From Luteolibacter sp. (lineage in GTDB: Bacteria > Verrucomicrobiota > Verrucomicrobiia > Verrucomicrobiales > Akkermansiaceae), in assembly GCA_030696085.1 (NCBI GenBank), contig JAUYNL010000081.1, forward strand, positions 1-64,000: a DNA stretch of 64,000 nt, given 5' to 3'. Each line of letters opens with the position of its first letter. The stretch's first letter is position 1. A program made the position numbers and the translations under genes. The notes beneath the pieces were generated by a model that saw only the letters and a list, made by a program, of their open reading frames with translations, searched no databases and had not been told where the DNA came from. Positions 9,127 to 17,638 of this stretch are shown here, one piece after another.

Positions 9127-9723
9127 ATGAAACACACATCCACTCGTCGGAGCTGCCTCCGATCCGCCCTTGCAGGCCTCTGCCTGCTTCCCCTCGTTTC
9201 CAACGCCGCCAATGTCGTGGTGGGCACCGGAAGTGATACCTCCTACATCGTTCTGTCCTCCGGAAATCTCGGAGTCCTCATCTACGAGGTGAGCTACGAT
9301 GCCTCGTCCGGTCCGCATGACACGAAATTCCTGCTCGACCAGGTTCTGGCCGGAGATTCCTCCATCAGCATGGCCTTCTCCAACTGGGGCAGCGCCTCGG
9401 AGCCGAATTACTCCCTCGATTCGATCACGTCCAATTTAGTGACCGAAGCCGCCTCGTTCTCTCCGCCCTTCGTTTACTGGGCGCAATGGGTTTCCGGTGG
9501 CGAAGCGGGCTACCCGGATGCCGTTCCGGTTTCCACGGGCTCATGGAGCTATGGCTCGGGAATTTCCTCGCCATATCGCCTGATCGCTCCCGGTTCCTGG
9601 GATGCCTTCGTGTATTCCGACGGAAGCTCGCCACCCTCGGCGACGCTGATCCCCGAGACTTCATCGCTGCTGCTTGCCCCTTTGGGTGCGCTGGTGGTCT
9701 TCCGCCGTCGTCGCAACGGGTAA
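9127..9723 (+). CDS. PEP-CTERM surface protein under cobalamin riboswitch control
   Basis: A 198-residue exported protein. It has a signal peptide (about residues 8-28, ending near VSNA), a beta-rich body, and a C-terminal sorting tail: PET motif, hydrophobic segment LLLAPLGALVVF, then RRRRNG. The tail is a slight variant of the usual PEP. Exosortase-type processing would anchor or release it at the cell surface. The body (aromatic-rich segment near YWAQWVSGG and a late GSWDAFVY) resembles PEP-CTERM proteins I recall being linked to B12 riboswitches in other phyla; binding of a corrinoid is inferred, not shown. The start ATG 9127 directly precedes the signal sequence. A terminator hairpin follows the stop. 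Confidence 0.8.
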   Translation: MKHTSTRRSCLRSALAGLCLLPLVSNAANVVVGTGSDTSYIVLSSGNLGVLIYEVSYDASSGPHDTKFLLDQVLAGDSSISMAFSNWGSASEPNYSLDSITSNLVTEAASFSPPFVYWAQWVSGGEAGYPDAVPVSTGSWSYGSGISSPYRLIAPGSWDAFVYSDGSSPPSATLIPETSSLLLAPLGALVVFRRRRNG

Positions 9724-9736
9724 ATTCCAAACCGCT

Positions 9737-9772
9737 CCGCGCGCCAGTTCCTGGCGGTGCGCGGGGCTTTTT
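9737..9772 (+). terminator. Intrinsic terminator-like hairpin inside the B12 operon
   Basis: CCGCGCGCCAG (9737-9747) pairs with CTGGCGGTGCGCGG (9751-9764), leaving a small bulge, and is followed by a run of five T (9768-9772). It ends four bases before the ATG of the next gene. It should reduce, rather than abolish, transcription of the second and third genes. Confidence 0.7.
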
Positions 9773-9775
9773 ATC

Positions 9776-10864
9776 ATGATCTTTTCCATCCGCTTCATCG
9801 TCGCGGCGGGGCTTGTCTCCCCGACATTCGCAGGCCCCTTCCCACCCGCCGCCGGCCAACCCGGCTCCGACGCCATCCCCGCCGACGACTCACGTTTCAC
9901 CGTGTGGGCCTCCTCATGCGTTGTGGAAAGCGGTCCGACCGATATCGCCGATCCCGAAAGTTTCCCCGCCACCTACGGTCTTGAGTCCGCCGCTACGGGA
10001 CCGGCCGATGCCAACCCTGACTGGCCTTACCCCGTCGTTTCCCTCGGCGATGGCGGCACCGCTACGCTGGAGTTCGCCCAACCTTTCGGCGATGTGCCGG
10101 GGCCGGATCTGGCGGTTTTTGAAAACAGTTTCGGCGCATCCTTCTTCGAACTCGCCCATGTCGAGGTCAGCTCGGACGGCGTGAACTACTTTCGCTTCCC
10201 TGCCCGATCTCTTACCGAACCGGGTGGCAACGTCGATCCCACCAACGTCCGCAACCTCGCGGGCAAATACTTCGCCGGTTTCGGAACGCCCTTCGATCTC
10301 GCGGAACTGCGCCAGGTTTCGCCACTCTTGGATATTCAACGCATCACCCACGTCCGCATCATCGACGCGGTGGGCACTAATGATCCGGACTTCGCGACAC
10401 ATGATGCTGCGGGAAATATCGTCGTCGATCCCTATCCCACGCCCTATCCCTCGTGCGGCTTCGATCTCGATGCGGTCGGCGCGTTTTCCCAAACCGCCAC
10501 CACCTATGCGGCATGGCTGACGGCTCAGGGAATCACCGACATGGCCCCCTCTGCGGATTCCAATCATGACGGCGTGCCGAACCTCATTGAATACCTCACC
10601 GGGAGAGGCCGCGTGGTAGCCGAAACATTCGCCACCCTGAAATTCCCCCGCCTTTCCTACCGGACAGATGGAAACCTGCGCGTCGAGGGCAGCCCGGACC
10701 TCCAGCAATGGACGCCGCTTGCGGAATCGAATCATGGTGCCACAATGGTCGCCAAAGCTGCCGGAACCATCGTTTCAGAATCCGGCGATTCGGTCAAACA
10801 AACCACTGTCACTCTCTCGCCAGGCACGCCGTACAAATTCTTCCGCCTCGCCGCCGAGCCATGA
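9776..10864 (+). CDS. Secreted surface protein of a cobalamin-riboswitch-associated type
   Basis: A 362-residue exported protein with an N-terminal signal peptide (about residues 1-19, ending TFA). The central region has the pattern VVSLGDGGTATLEF…PGPDLAVFENSF…VEVSSDGVNYFRFP…GTPFDLAEL…VRIIDAVG. I recall this pattern in surface proteins that follow B12 riboswitches in Bacteroidota and other phyla. A calcium-loop-like DSNHDGVPNLIEYLTG occurs near residue 263, and the C-terminus ends FFRLAAEP, a tail common in Verrucomicrobia exported proteins. The likely job is corrinoid capture at the surface, by analogy only. ATG 9776 is chosen because the signal peptide begins there. Its stop overlaps the next start (ATGA), indicating translational coupling. 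Confidence 0.8.
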   Translation: MIFSIRFIVAAGLVSPTFAGPFPPAAGQPGSDAIPADDSRFTVWASSCVVESGPTDIADPESFPATYGLESAATGPADANPDWPYPVVSLGDGGTATLEFAQPFGDVPGPDLAVFENSFGASFFELAHVEVSSDGVNYFRFPARSLTEPGGNVDPTNVRNLAGKYFAGFGTPFDLAELRQVSPLLDIQRITHVRIIDAVGTNDPDFATHDAAGNIVVDPYPTPYPSCGFDLDAVGAFSQTATTYAAWLTAQGITDMAPSADSNHDGVPNLIEYLTGRGRVVAETFATLKFPRLSYRTDGNLRVEGSPDLQQWTPLAESNHGATMVAKAAGTIVSESGDSVKQTTVTLSPGTPYKFFRLAAEP

Positions 10865-11655
10865 GCCACCCGCCGTCCAACCGATTCGCCCACGGTTTCA
10901 CCTTGATGGAACTGCTGGTCGTCATTGTCTTGTTCGGAACGCTTTCCGCCCTGGGATTCCAGGGATTCCGTGCCGCGAGAACACGAGCGAACCAAGCAGT
11001 CTCCGCCGCCAACCTCCGCCAGCTTGTCGCAGCGAATTTATTATACGCCACAGACCATCAGACGTATTGTCCCACCGACCTTGACGGACACAACCTTGTC
11101 CGCTGGCACGGAGCGCGCCGGACCCCTGGTGCGCCCTTTGATCCAGCGGAGGGGCTGCTGGCTGATTATCTCGGGGAAAGCCGGGTGATCGGCCGCTGCC
11201 CGGAGTTGGAGCACCTGTTGTCCGCCGAGGCATTCAATGAGAATGGTTCCGGAGGGTACGGCTATAATACCGCTTACATCGGAACGGATCCGTTCGTGCG
11301 GCCCGAAAGAGGGCAGAGCAATCCTTCGTGTCGTCCCGCGAATGTAAACAATCCCGCCGGCACGCTGATGTTCGCCACCGTGGCATTTGCCGTAGCGGGC
11401 GGTCTTCAGGATTACTCGTCCGCTGATCCGCCACGCGCAGTGGATTCCGGCGGTCGGCTTGGCATTCAACTGCAGCCCAGTATTCACTTCCGTTTCAACG
11501 GCAAGGCCCTCATCGGCTGGTGCGATGGCCATGTCTCGGAGGAAGTTCCAAGTTCCTGGGGTGAGATCACCTACAAGGGAGGAGACAATAAAGCCGCGAA
11601 AACCGGCTTCTGCGGCCCGCTTGAAAACAACGGCTGGTGGAATCCGCGGAATTGA
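10861..11655 (+). CDS. Pseudopilin-like protein with prepilin N-terminal cleavage motif
   Basis: A 264-residue protein with a classic type IV prepilin start: short leader, then GFTLMELLVVIVLFGTL, with the cleavage Gly at about residue 12 and the +5 Glu at 17. The hydrophobic helix and an Ala/Arg-rich stretch (RTRANQAVSAANLRQL) follow. The globular part resembles the DUF1559/GspG-H-type pseudopilins expanded in Planctomycetes and Verrucomicrobia, ending in a WCDGHVSEEV-type segment. It overlaps the preceding surface-protein gene by four bases (ATGA), so it belongs to the cobalamin-controlled operon. A pilus-like element in a B12 acquisition operon is unusual. No secretion ATPase lies nearby; a secretion-like operon is found at 56-64 kb. 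Confidence 0.85.
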   Translation: MSHPPSNRFAHGFTLMELLVVIVLFGTLSALGFQGFRAARTRANQAVSAANLRQLVAANLLYATDHQTYCPTDLDGHNLVRWHGARRTPGAPFDPAEGLLADYLGESRVIGRCPELEHLLSAEAFNENGSGGYGYNTAYIGTDPFVRPERGQSNPSCRPANVNNPAGTLMFATVAFAVAGGLQDYSSADPPRAVDSGGRLGIQLQPSIHFRFNGKALIGWCDGHVSEEVPSSWGEITYKGGDNKAAKTGFCGPLENNGWWNPRN

Positions 11656-11828
11656 GTGGAAACATCCAGGTGCCGACCGCCAAAACGTTGATCGCTTTCC
11701 CTCACCGGAATTTCACCCCAAGTTTCTACGTCAGCGCCGTGAGCACTTTCTCCAGATAGACCGTCAAGGGATCCGGCACCGGCCTCTGTGCGGGAATCCC
11801 CATCGACTGGCGATTTTCAGACACCCGG

Positions 11829-12257
11829 TCAGTGGCTCTGATTGACGCCACGTTTCGCCGCCTCGTAGCAGACATCGAGAATCTTGCGGATGTCCGGGTT
11901 CTGGACGGCCAGCTTGCTGAAAAAAATCAGGCGCTTGCGGAGCTCCTGGCTGATTCCTTCCGGGAAATCAGCTGGAGCGAATTCCTCACCCACAGCGGTC
12001 GCACGGGTCTCTACCTTGACAAGTTGATCGGCATATCGCGGCATTTGGTCACGCAGCCAGGCGCAGACAAGTGCCGCCGCCTCGGCTTGAGGGAGGATTT
12101 CCGTGAGTTTGGCGATCGCATCCCGGTCGGGTTTGGAATGGCCGCGAATCCAGCGGGAAACATTGCCCGCATCCACACCGGCGAGGCGAGCGAGCTCCAG
12201 TTGGCTCCTCCCTGCGGCATTCAGCCAATCACGCATCCATTCGGCACACCATGACAT
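11829..12257 (-). CDS. Small XRE-type helix-turn-helix regulator
   Basis: A 142-residue protein whose N-terminal third is a lambda-repressor-like helix-turn-helix (AGRSQLELARLAGVDAGNVSRWIRG, residues about 15-38). The rest is helical and of unknown function. ATG 12257 (MSWCAEWM) is preferred; a TTG at 12314 would add 19 residues but is a weaker candidate. It is transcribed away from a 72-residue gene starting at 12352, and the AT-rich 94-base gap between them is the obvious place for shared control. It may repress itself and the divergent gene, which is an inference. Confidence 0.7.
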   Translation of the reverse strand: MSWCAEWMRDWLNAAGRSQLELARLAGVDAGNVSRWIRGHSKPDRDAIAKLTEILPQAEAAALVCAWLRDQMPRYADQLVKVETRATAVGEEFAPADFPEGISQELRKRLIFFSKLAVQNPDIRKILDVCYEAAKRGVNQSH

Positions 12258-12351
12258 GCCGTGAACATTGCTGAAAATTGCGGAGTGCGCAACATTTAGA
12301 TAAATCTTGACCAATTTTGTGGCAAAAGCATTATTGCGTCATTAGCAACGT

Positions 12352-12570
12352 ATGGCGAATGATTCCATTTTCCTAACGACCGAAGAGGTCTCCTCTCTGC
12401 AGGAGGCCGTGGGCAGGATCGTTGACACAGGACTCCGCATTCAGGATACGGAACGAAGGATACCTGCTGGCGCGGATGAGGAAATCACAATCTTGGATCC
12501 ATGTGCCGGTGATGCACAGTATCCACAGCCGTCCGTGATTGAAAGTTCATTTCCTCAGCAGACAGACTGA
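12352..12570 (+). CDS. Short hypothetical protein divergent from the XRE regulator
   Basis: A 72-residue open frame starting ATG 12352 after an AT-rich leader. The first half (FLTTEEVSSLQEAVGRIVDTGLRI) looks like an amphipathic helix, and the tail is acidic and Pro/Ser-rich. No family is recognised. It is supported by its divergent position next to a regulator and by a good terminator hairpin 41 bases after its stop. It could be a small regulatory partner of the XRE protein. Confidence 0.45.
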   Translation: MANDSIFLTTEEVSSLQEAVGRIVDTGLRIQDTERRIPAGADEEITILDPCAGDAQYPQPSVIESSFPQQTD

Positions 12571-12610
12571 TCCGTTTTCCCCCAACCTCCCCCAAAGCGA
12601 GAAATCGCAA

Positions 12611-12654
12611 CGGCCTCCCTGAGATCATCTCATGACAAGGGAGGTCGTTCTTTT
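12611..12654 (+). terminator. Intrinsic terminator
   Basis: CGGCCTCCCT (12611-12620) pairs with AGGGAGGTCG (12638-12647) with one mismatch, followed by TTCTTTT. It is placed to end transcription from the short gene at 12352-12570. Confidence 0.7.
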
Positions 12655-12915
12655 GGACGGGGACAAGAACTCAATCACTCGGAATTATCTCACTTTGTAG
12701 GACTCCGGCTTCATTCTTTCCCTTGAACAAGACGAAAGCCAATTCAGTTCGGCTGTCATGTATCTCCCCCATGAGTCCGGCGGTGCGGGTTTCCACATCC
12801 GCATCTGGATGGGTGGGCCATGCGCGACCGGTGGGTGGGGATTGTTTGTGTCGGCATTCTCCCTAATCAACGGAAAATCAATCAAATGAAAAGACCCTGG
12901 GCGTTACGGGGCGTT
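12655..12915. other. Intergenic stretch with no supported gene
   Basis: Together with the terminator this gives about 345 bases without a convincing gene. A 66-codon minus-strand frame at 12685-12885 has no recognisable features and an odd composition, so it is not called. I see no repeat or RNA structure here. Confidence 0.5.
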
Positions 12916-13782
12916 TCAGGATTTCCGGAAATCACTAAGCGTGGCGCGAATGTCGCCGATGAATATTGCGGCGCGCAACTCCACCGGAATGCGCTCGGCA
13001 TCGTCGCTGAGCCAGAGGGTGGCGTCGCGTTTCATTTTCCGGTAAGGGCGCAATTCCAAGGTTTTGCGGTCGATTTTCCGCATGCCCACGCTGAGGCGGA
13101 TGGTCTTGCGGTCGAGGTGGATCTCTCGTGCCACGACCTTGACGCGGAGCAGGTAGGGATTGTGGAACGGATGGATGAGCAGGGTGATGCGATCGCCGGG
13201 AGCGAGTTTCTGACTGCGGATGTGCAGCATGGCGGAATACGCATCGAAGATCGGGCTGGCGGCGAACTCGTGTTGCCTGCGCTTGGCGAGCGGCTTCTGG
13301 TGGCGCGGGGTGGTGACCTCGGTGGATTCGACCCGGTCGGGGAAGTGGCGGTTGGTGGTGACCACGGTTTCCTTGCCGTCGGTTTCGGTGGACTGGAAAA
13401 ACTTCGGGTGGAGGGAAACCAGGTCGATTTCCGACCATGTATGGCTGGCGTAGGGGAAGAGCACGGCGGCCGTGCCGAGACTGGTGGAAGCGGAGCGGAC
13501 AACGAGCGAGCCGGGTTTTCGCATCTCTTTGGGGGCGAATTCCATGCGCACGGTGCCGGAGTCGAGCAGGCCCTTCCAACTGACCTGGAGATCCACGACG
13601 CATGGCGCGAGCGGGGCGAAGTCACCAGGTCCGGGCGGAGTGAGTTCCGATTTCCAGGATGGTTCCGCCAGCGTGGCGGTGGCGGCCAGCAGCCAGGATG
13701 CGGCGATCCAAAAATGGCCGCCGCAGGCCTGCGGCGGCGGCAATCTCGCGGTGGATGGAGGGGAAGATGCCAATAACCTCAT
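12916..13782 (-). CDS. Exported DUF3108-like protein
   Basis: A 288-residue protein with a hydrophobic N-terminal export signal (HFWIAASWLLAATATLA at about 24-40). A beta-rich body follows, with repeated Arg/Lys-containing strands such as KLAPGDRITLLIHP and DATLWLSDDAERIPVELRA, which resemble DUF3108 periplasmic proteins. The C-terminal AAIFIGDIRATL fits that family. The role is unknown; some relatives are thought to act at the outer membrane. ATG 13782 is chosen because it gives a normal signal peptide; the open frame extends upstream to 14142 but overlaps a PEP-CTERM gene on the other strand. It is divergent from that gene. Confidence 0.65.
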   Translation of the reverse strand: MRLLASSPPSTARLPPPQACGGHFWIAASWLLAATATLAEPSWKSELTPPGPGDFAPLAPCVVDLQVSWKGLLDSGTVRMEFAPKEMRKPGSLVVRSASTSLGTAAVLFPYASHTWSEIDLVSLHPKFFQSTETDGKETVVTTNRHFPDRVESTEVTTPRHQKPLAKRRQHEFAASPIFDAYSAMLHIRSQKLAPGDRITLLIHPFHNPYLLRVKVVAREIHLDRKTIRLSVGMRKIDRKTLELRPYRKMKRDATLWLSDDAERIPVELRAAIFIGDIRATLSDFRKS

Positions 13783-13911
13783 GGAGGGTGAAATGATCCA
13801 TCCTCCAACCGCGCCGACAAGGCGGAAAAAATTCGATCCTACGCGATTACGTGATCGCCAATGGCCGGAATTGGTGCTAGGGATGTCCCTGACCCTCGTC
13901 TTCCCCCCCCT

Positions 13912-14655
13912 ATGAAAACAATATTTTCCCTCGTATCGAGCCTTGTTCTGGGCTCCCTCGCAGGCGCATCCGCCCAATCCGTGTTTTACACGCCGCAGTC
14001 GCGGACTCCGCTGGCCATTGCCACCGGCGATCCCTCGGTCTGGGACATCACCGTGACGGGAGGTGGCATCGCCCCAGGACAATACGACGCCTGGTGTTTC
14101 TCGCCTGAGGATGCGGGTTATGGCGCGGAGGATTTCGGTCAAAGTTTTGAATCCACCCTAATCACCCTCAACGGAATCATCCATTATCAAGCCGAGCCGG
14201 GCGTCAATATGGCCGGAGCCATGGTGAATTACGTCTTCGACACGTATTTCGGATTCTGGAACGAGTCCGGCCTGCCCTCGGAGCAAGTCCAGGAGCGCTA
14301 TCTGGGATTTCATCACATCCTGTGGGAAATCCAGCGCGATTACCACCCCGAGATCGGCATTGCGAGCTTCGATCTTCTCTCAGGCGATCACATCGGCGGA
14401 TCGAGTTACACGAAGGATCTGATCTCCGGCGATCTTGCCAATGTCTATGCGGGGCTCTCTCCGACATACACCTCCAGCCAATACGATATCAAGGTGATCG
14501 ACGGTCGCAATGTCCTGAAGAACGGTGCGGAAGTGGGTTGGACGCTCCAACCCTTGATCGTGGTCTCGGTCATTCCAGAGCCCTCGACTCTGATTCTGGG
14601 AGGCCTGGCAGCCGGCATGCTGGCATTGCGCCGCAGACGCGGAATGGAAGGCTGA
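13912..14655 (+). CDS. PEP-CTERM sorting domain protein
   Basis: A 247-residue exported protein: signal peptide MKTIFSLVSSLVLGSLAGAS, a body rich in aromatic and Gly residues, and a C-terminal tag with the exact PEP motif (VIPEPSTLILGG), a hydrophobic helix and RRRRGMEG. Exosortase should process the tail at the inner membrane; no exosortase gene lies in the window. The body (…GQYDAWCFSPEDAGYG…HHILWEIQRDYH) suggests a cysteine-poor beta-structure, function unknown. The start ATG 13912 follows a C-rich run with no Shine-Dalgarno sequence. Confidence 0.85.
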   Translation: MKTIFSLVSSLVLGSLAGASAQSVFYTPQSRTPLAIATGDPSVWDITVTGGGIAPGQYDAWCFSPEDAGYGAEDFGQSFESTLITLNGIIHYQAEPGVNMAGAMVNYVFDTYFGFWNESGLPSEQVQERYLGFHHILWEIQRDYHPEIGIASFDLLSGDHIGGSSYTKDLISGDLANVYAGLSPTYTSSQYDIKVIDGRNVLKNGAEVGWTLQPLIVVSVIPEPSTLILGGLAAGMLALRRRRGMEG

Positions 14656-14742
14656 GGGCCTCCGAATGCAGATGATGGGCACCGCATGACGCATGGGCCG
14701 CCTTGCCAGAGAAGTGACTGGAAAGTGCCGTAGAATGCATTG

Positions 14743-16488
14743 ATGCGCCGAACTCCACCCTTGAAGAATCCACGGTTGATGATTTGTCGTTTGGTCCTGC
14801 TTTGTCTGGCCTGCCCGATTGCGCCGGTGTCCGCGCAAAACCGCCTGCTGCCGCTGGGCGACTCGATCACCGAAGGCTCCCAAGGCGGCCCCTTCAGTGA
14901 GATACACTTCCGCGGCGGCTACCGGTATTATCTCGAACGCTACCTGGAAGGCTCCGAAGGAGGAGCCGCCGGATTCTCGTTCACCGGTTCGGTAACCGAG
15001 TCCGCGGGCACCATCGTCTCGTATGCAGGGCCGTGGTATCCGGGGGATGTCGCCAAACCACTCAACCACCCGCTGCATAGTGGATACTCCGGCTCTTGGA
15101 TCGCGGGGATCACCAGCAGGGTGCTCAATGATACGATTCCCGTGGCGGACAGCGACGTGATTTTCCTCCAGATCGGCACCAACGACATGGTCCCCTCCTC
15201 GGCCACGCCGGTTCCCGCCTCTCCTGCGGACATCACGACGTGGATTGAGGATTACGCCTACCTGCTGGATTCGATTCTGGCCAAGAATTCCTCCGTCAAG
15301 GTGATCATGGCGAAAATCCCGCCCGTCACCAGCAGTTGGGAATACGGCAACATCGCCACGAACGCGGCCCGCATCGAACCGTTCAACACACTGGTCGTGG
15401 AGCCTGTCTATCAGTATTACGCAGCCGCCCGTCCCGGGCAATTCTTCCTGGTGGACAACTATGCGCCGCTCGATCCGCTCAACGTGGAGGACTCCTACGA
15501 CACGGCCACCAACGACACGGATTTCCTAACCGTCGGTGGCGATGGCATTCATCCCTACAACGCGGGCCACCGCAAGATCGCCGTGAACTTCTGGAAGGCG
15601 CGCCAACTCGCCAAGGGCAGGGCGGCGGCCGAGCTCATCACCCCGCACGATGGCGGCGGGGACGACGCCTGCATCCGTGAAAGCGGCAGCACACCGAACG
15701 GCCTGATTGTCGAGCGCCAGCCCTTCGTCCGCAGCAGCACCAACGCGTCTGAGCGTGGGAAATATTATCTCAAGCTCGATCTTTCCGGCAAACCGAAGTA
15801 TTGGGAGGACGCGCGCTTCAACCTGGTGTTCTGGGGCGGCCCGAATGAAGAACCGGGTTTCTCAAACTGCGTGAATGACGCCCCGTCCGCCACCATCCTC
15901 AAGCTCTATGGCATTCCCGATGGAGCGGACGCTTGGAGCGGCGCGGGCATCACCTGGAGCAACGCGCCGGGAAATGAAATCAATGGAAACTCGGTGACCG
16001 GCACTTATCTCGGCGACCTGATCATTCCGGCGGGTGCCCAAACCGGCGATGTCATCAGCGTGAGTAGCCCTGCGCTGCGCGACTTCGTGAACCACCAGCG
16101 CGGGCTGGATGGCCTGCTGACCTTCGCCGTGACCGGTGATGGCGCGAATCCCGGGTATTTCCCGTCGTTTCAGGACAGCGACTTCCGGGATTACGCCTCC
16201 TCGTTCCTCCAACTCACGCGGACCACGGCGCTTCCCACTGCGGCGGACCTGCGGATTCTCACCCATGAGTTCGACCTCGCCGCCACGCCGGTTCCGAAGG
16301 TGGCCGTCACCTTCAGTTCGGATAGTTCGCGCACTTATCTTCTGAGCGGATCCACCGACCTTCAGCGGTTCGACGCGGTGCTCGCAGCGGGCATCGAGGG
16401 TGCCGCCGCCGAGTCGTCCACCACGGTAGTGGCGGATCTTCCGGCCAGTCCCGGAGGACGCTTTTTCATCCGGATCGAACAGGAGTAG
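14743..16488 (+). CDS. Secreted SGNH/GDSL esterase with C-terminal DNRLRE-like module
   Basis: A 581-residue exported protein. After a signal peptide (about 12-32, ending VSA) comes an SGNH hydrolase domain with block I LLPLGDSITEGSQGG (nucleophile Ser), block III IGTNDM and block V DGIHPYNAGHRK (Asp/His). Such enzymes deacetylate glycans or cleave esters. The second half (about 305-490) reads like a DNRLRE/CBM96-type beta-domain (YLKLDLSG, AWSGAGITWSNAPG) that may bind polysaccharide. A Verrucomicrobia-type C-terminus (RFFIRIEQE) ends it. ATG 14743 is preferred over the TTG one codon earlier. An acyltransferase gene follows 19 bases later, so the two may add and remove acyl groups on the same glycan. 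Confidence 0.85.
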   Translation: MRRTPPLKNPRLMICRLVLLCLACPIAPVSAQNRLLPLGDSITEGSQGGPFSEIHFRGGYRYYLERYLEGSEGGAAGFSFTGSVTESAGTIVSYAGPWYPGDVAKPLNHPLHSGYSGSWIAGITSRVLNDTIPVADSDVIFLQIGTNDMVPSSATPVPASPADITTWIEDYAYLLDSILAKNSSVKVIMAKIPPVTSSWEYGNIATNAARIEPFNTLVVEPVYQYYAAARPGQFFLVDNYAPLDPLNVEDSYDTATNDTDFLTVGGDGIHPYNAGHRKIAVNFWKARQLAKGRAAAELITPHDGGGDDACIRESGSTPNGLIVERQPFVRSSTNASERGKYYLKLDLSGKPKYWEDARFNLVFWGGPNEEPGFSNCVNDAPSATILKLYGIPDGADAWSGAGITWSNAPGNEINGNSVTGTYLGDLIIPAGAQTGDVISVSSPALRDFVNHQRGLDGLLTFAVTGDGANPGYFPSFQDSDFRDYASSFLQLTRTTALPTAADLRILTHEFDLAATPVPKVAVTFSSDSSRTYLLSGSTDLQRFDAVLAAGIEGAAAESSTTVVADLPASPGGRFFIRIEQE

Positions 16489-16507
16489 TTCCGCCCCCCA
16501 CCCCCTG

Positions 16508-17638
16508 GTGCATTTGGAAACCACCTCGCGATCCAACAACTTCGATCTGATCCGCCTGCTCGCGGCGGCCCAGGTCGTGTTCGTGCATGCAGTGGGCCAC
16601 ACGCCGGTGCTCACGAGTCATCCGCCATGGCTGCGGAGCCTGCTCGATGTGGTGATCCTGTTTCCAGGAGTGGCTGTGTTTTTCGTGATCAGCGGATTCC
16701 TGATCCCGCGCTCCTACGAGCGGCTGGAGGATCGGCCACGGGCTTATTTCATGCACCGCGCACTGCGCATCTATCCGGCGCTCATCGTGTGTCTGCTGGT
16801 GAGTCTCGCCGTGCTCGGCGTGTTCGGTTTCCTGGGGCCGGCAGTGATCGGTTCTCCGGAATTCATGGCGTGGCTGTTCGGGCAGTTGACCTGCGGCCAG
16901 TTTTACAACCCGGCGTTCTTTCGCGATTTCGGCGTGGGGGTGGTCAATGGTGCGCTTTGGACGATCTCGGTGGAGCTGCAGTTTTATGCGGTGGTGCCGC
17001 TGCTGCATGTCATCAGCCGCCGCACGCGTTTGGGCGGACTCCTGCTCGCGAGCTCCTTCCTGGCTTCGTTCGTCACTTTCTGTTATGTGGATATGGTTTC
17101 CAACAAGACGCTTGGCTTCCATGAGGCTCCGATGGCTGTGAAGCTGTTGTTTGTCACGATCATCCCGCATTGGTGGATGTTCGGGCTGGGAATGCTGCTG
17201 CGGCGGCACTATGGGCGGCTGCGCGGGATGCTGGAAGGAAAGTTCATCCATCACCTTGCCGCATACACCTGCTTCGCCGCCGCGCGCCAGTTCCTCATCG
17301 GCCGCGATGCATCGTGGTTCGGCTGGTTTTACCCCGGCTATCTTCCGGAGCGGGTGCTGCTGGCCACCATGACCACCTCCGCCGCCTTCACCATGCGGGA
17401 TCTGTCCGGCCGGCTGCTGCGCGGAGTGGATATTTCCTACGGAATTTATATCTATCACTTCATCATCATCAACGTGCTGCTGGAGCTTGGCTGGATGAGC
17501 ACCCTTCCCGCCGTGGCGGCGGTGTTCCTGCTCTCCTCCGCGGCGGGGGCGCTGAGCTGGTTCGGCATCGAGAAGCGCGCCCTGGCCTTGAAACCCCGCG
17601 TCGATGGGGCCGGGTTGAGGGAGGCGGCATGCCGTTAG
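16508..17638 (+). CDS. Acyltransferase-3 family membrane protein (OafA/YrhL type)
   Basis: A 376-residue integral membrane protein with about ten hydrophobic segments. The N-terminal NNFDLIRLLAAAQVVFVHAVGH, with the conserved His, and the FFVISGFLIPRSYER segment are typical of acyltransferase-3 enzymes that O-acetylate or otherwise acylate polysaccharides. The start is GTG 16508. It directly follows the SGNH esterase gene and overlaps the convergent DUF1501 gene by four bases at the stops. Confidence 0.88.
   Translation: MHLETTSRSNNFDLIRLLAAAQVVFVHAVGHTPVLTSHPPWLRSLLDVVILFPGVAVFFVISGFLIPRSYERLEDRPRAYFMHRALRIYPALIVCLLVSLAVLGVFGFLGPAVIGSPEFMAWLFGQLTCGQFYNPAFFRDFGVGVVNGALWTISVELQFYAVVPLLHVISRRTRLGGLLLASSFLASFVTFCYVDMVSNKTLGFHEAPMAVKLLFVTIIPHWWMFGLGMLLRRHYGRLRGMLEGKFIHHLAAYTCFAAARQFLIGRDASWFGWFYPGYLPERVLLATMTTSAAFTMRDLSGRLLRGVDISYGIYIYHFIIINVLLELGWMSTLPAVAAVFLLSSAAGALSWFGIEKRALALKPRVDGAGLREAACR

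Noticed and set aside
12685-12885. 66-codon minus-strand frame
   Set aside because: No recognisable features, no conserved-looking sequence and no leader or terminator of its own.
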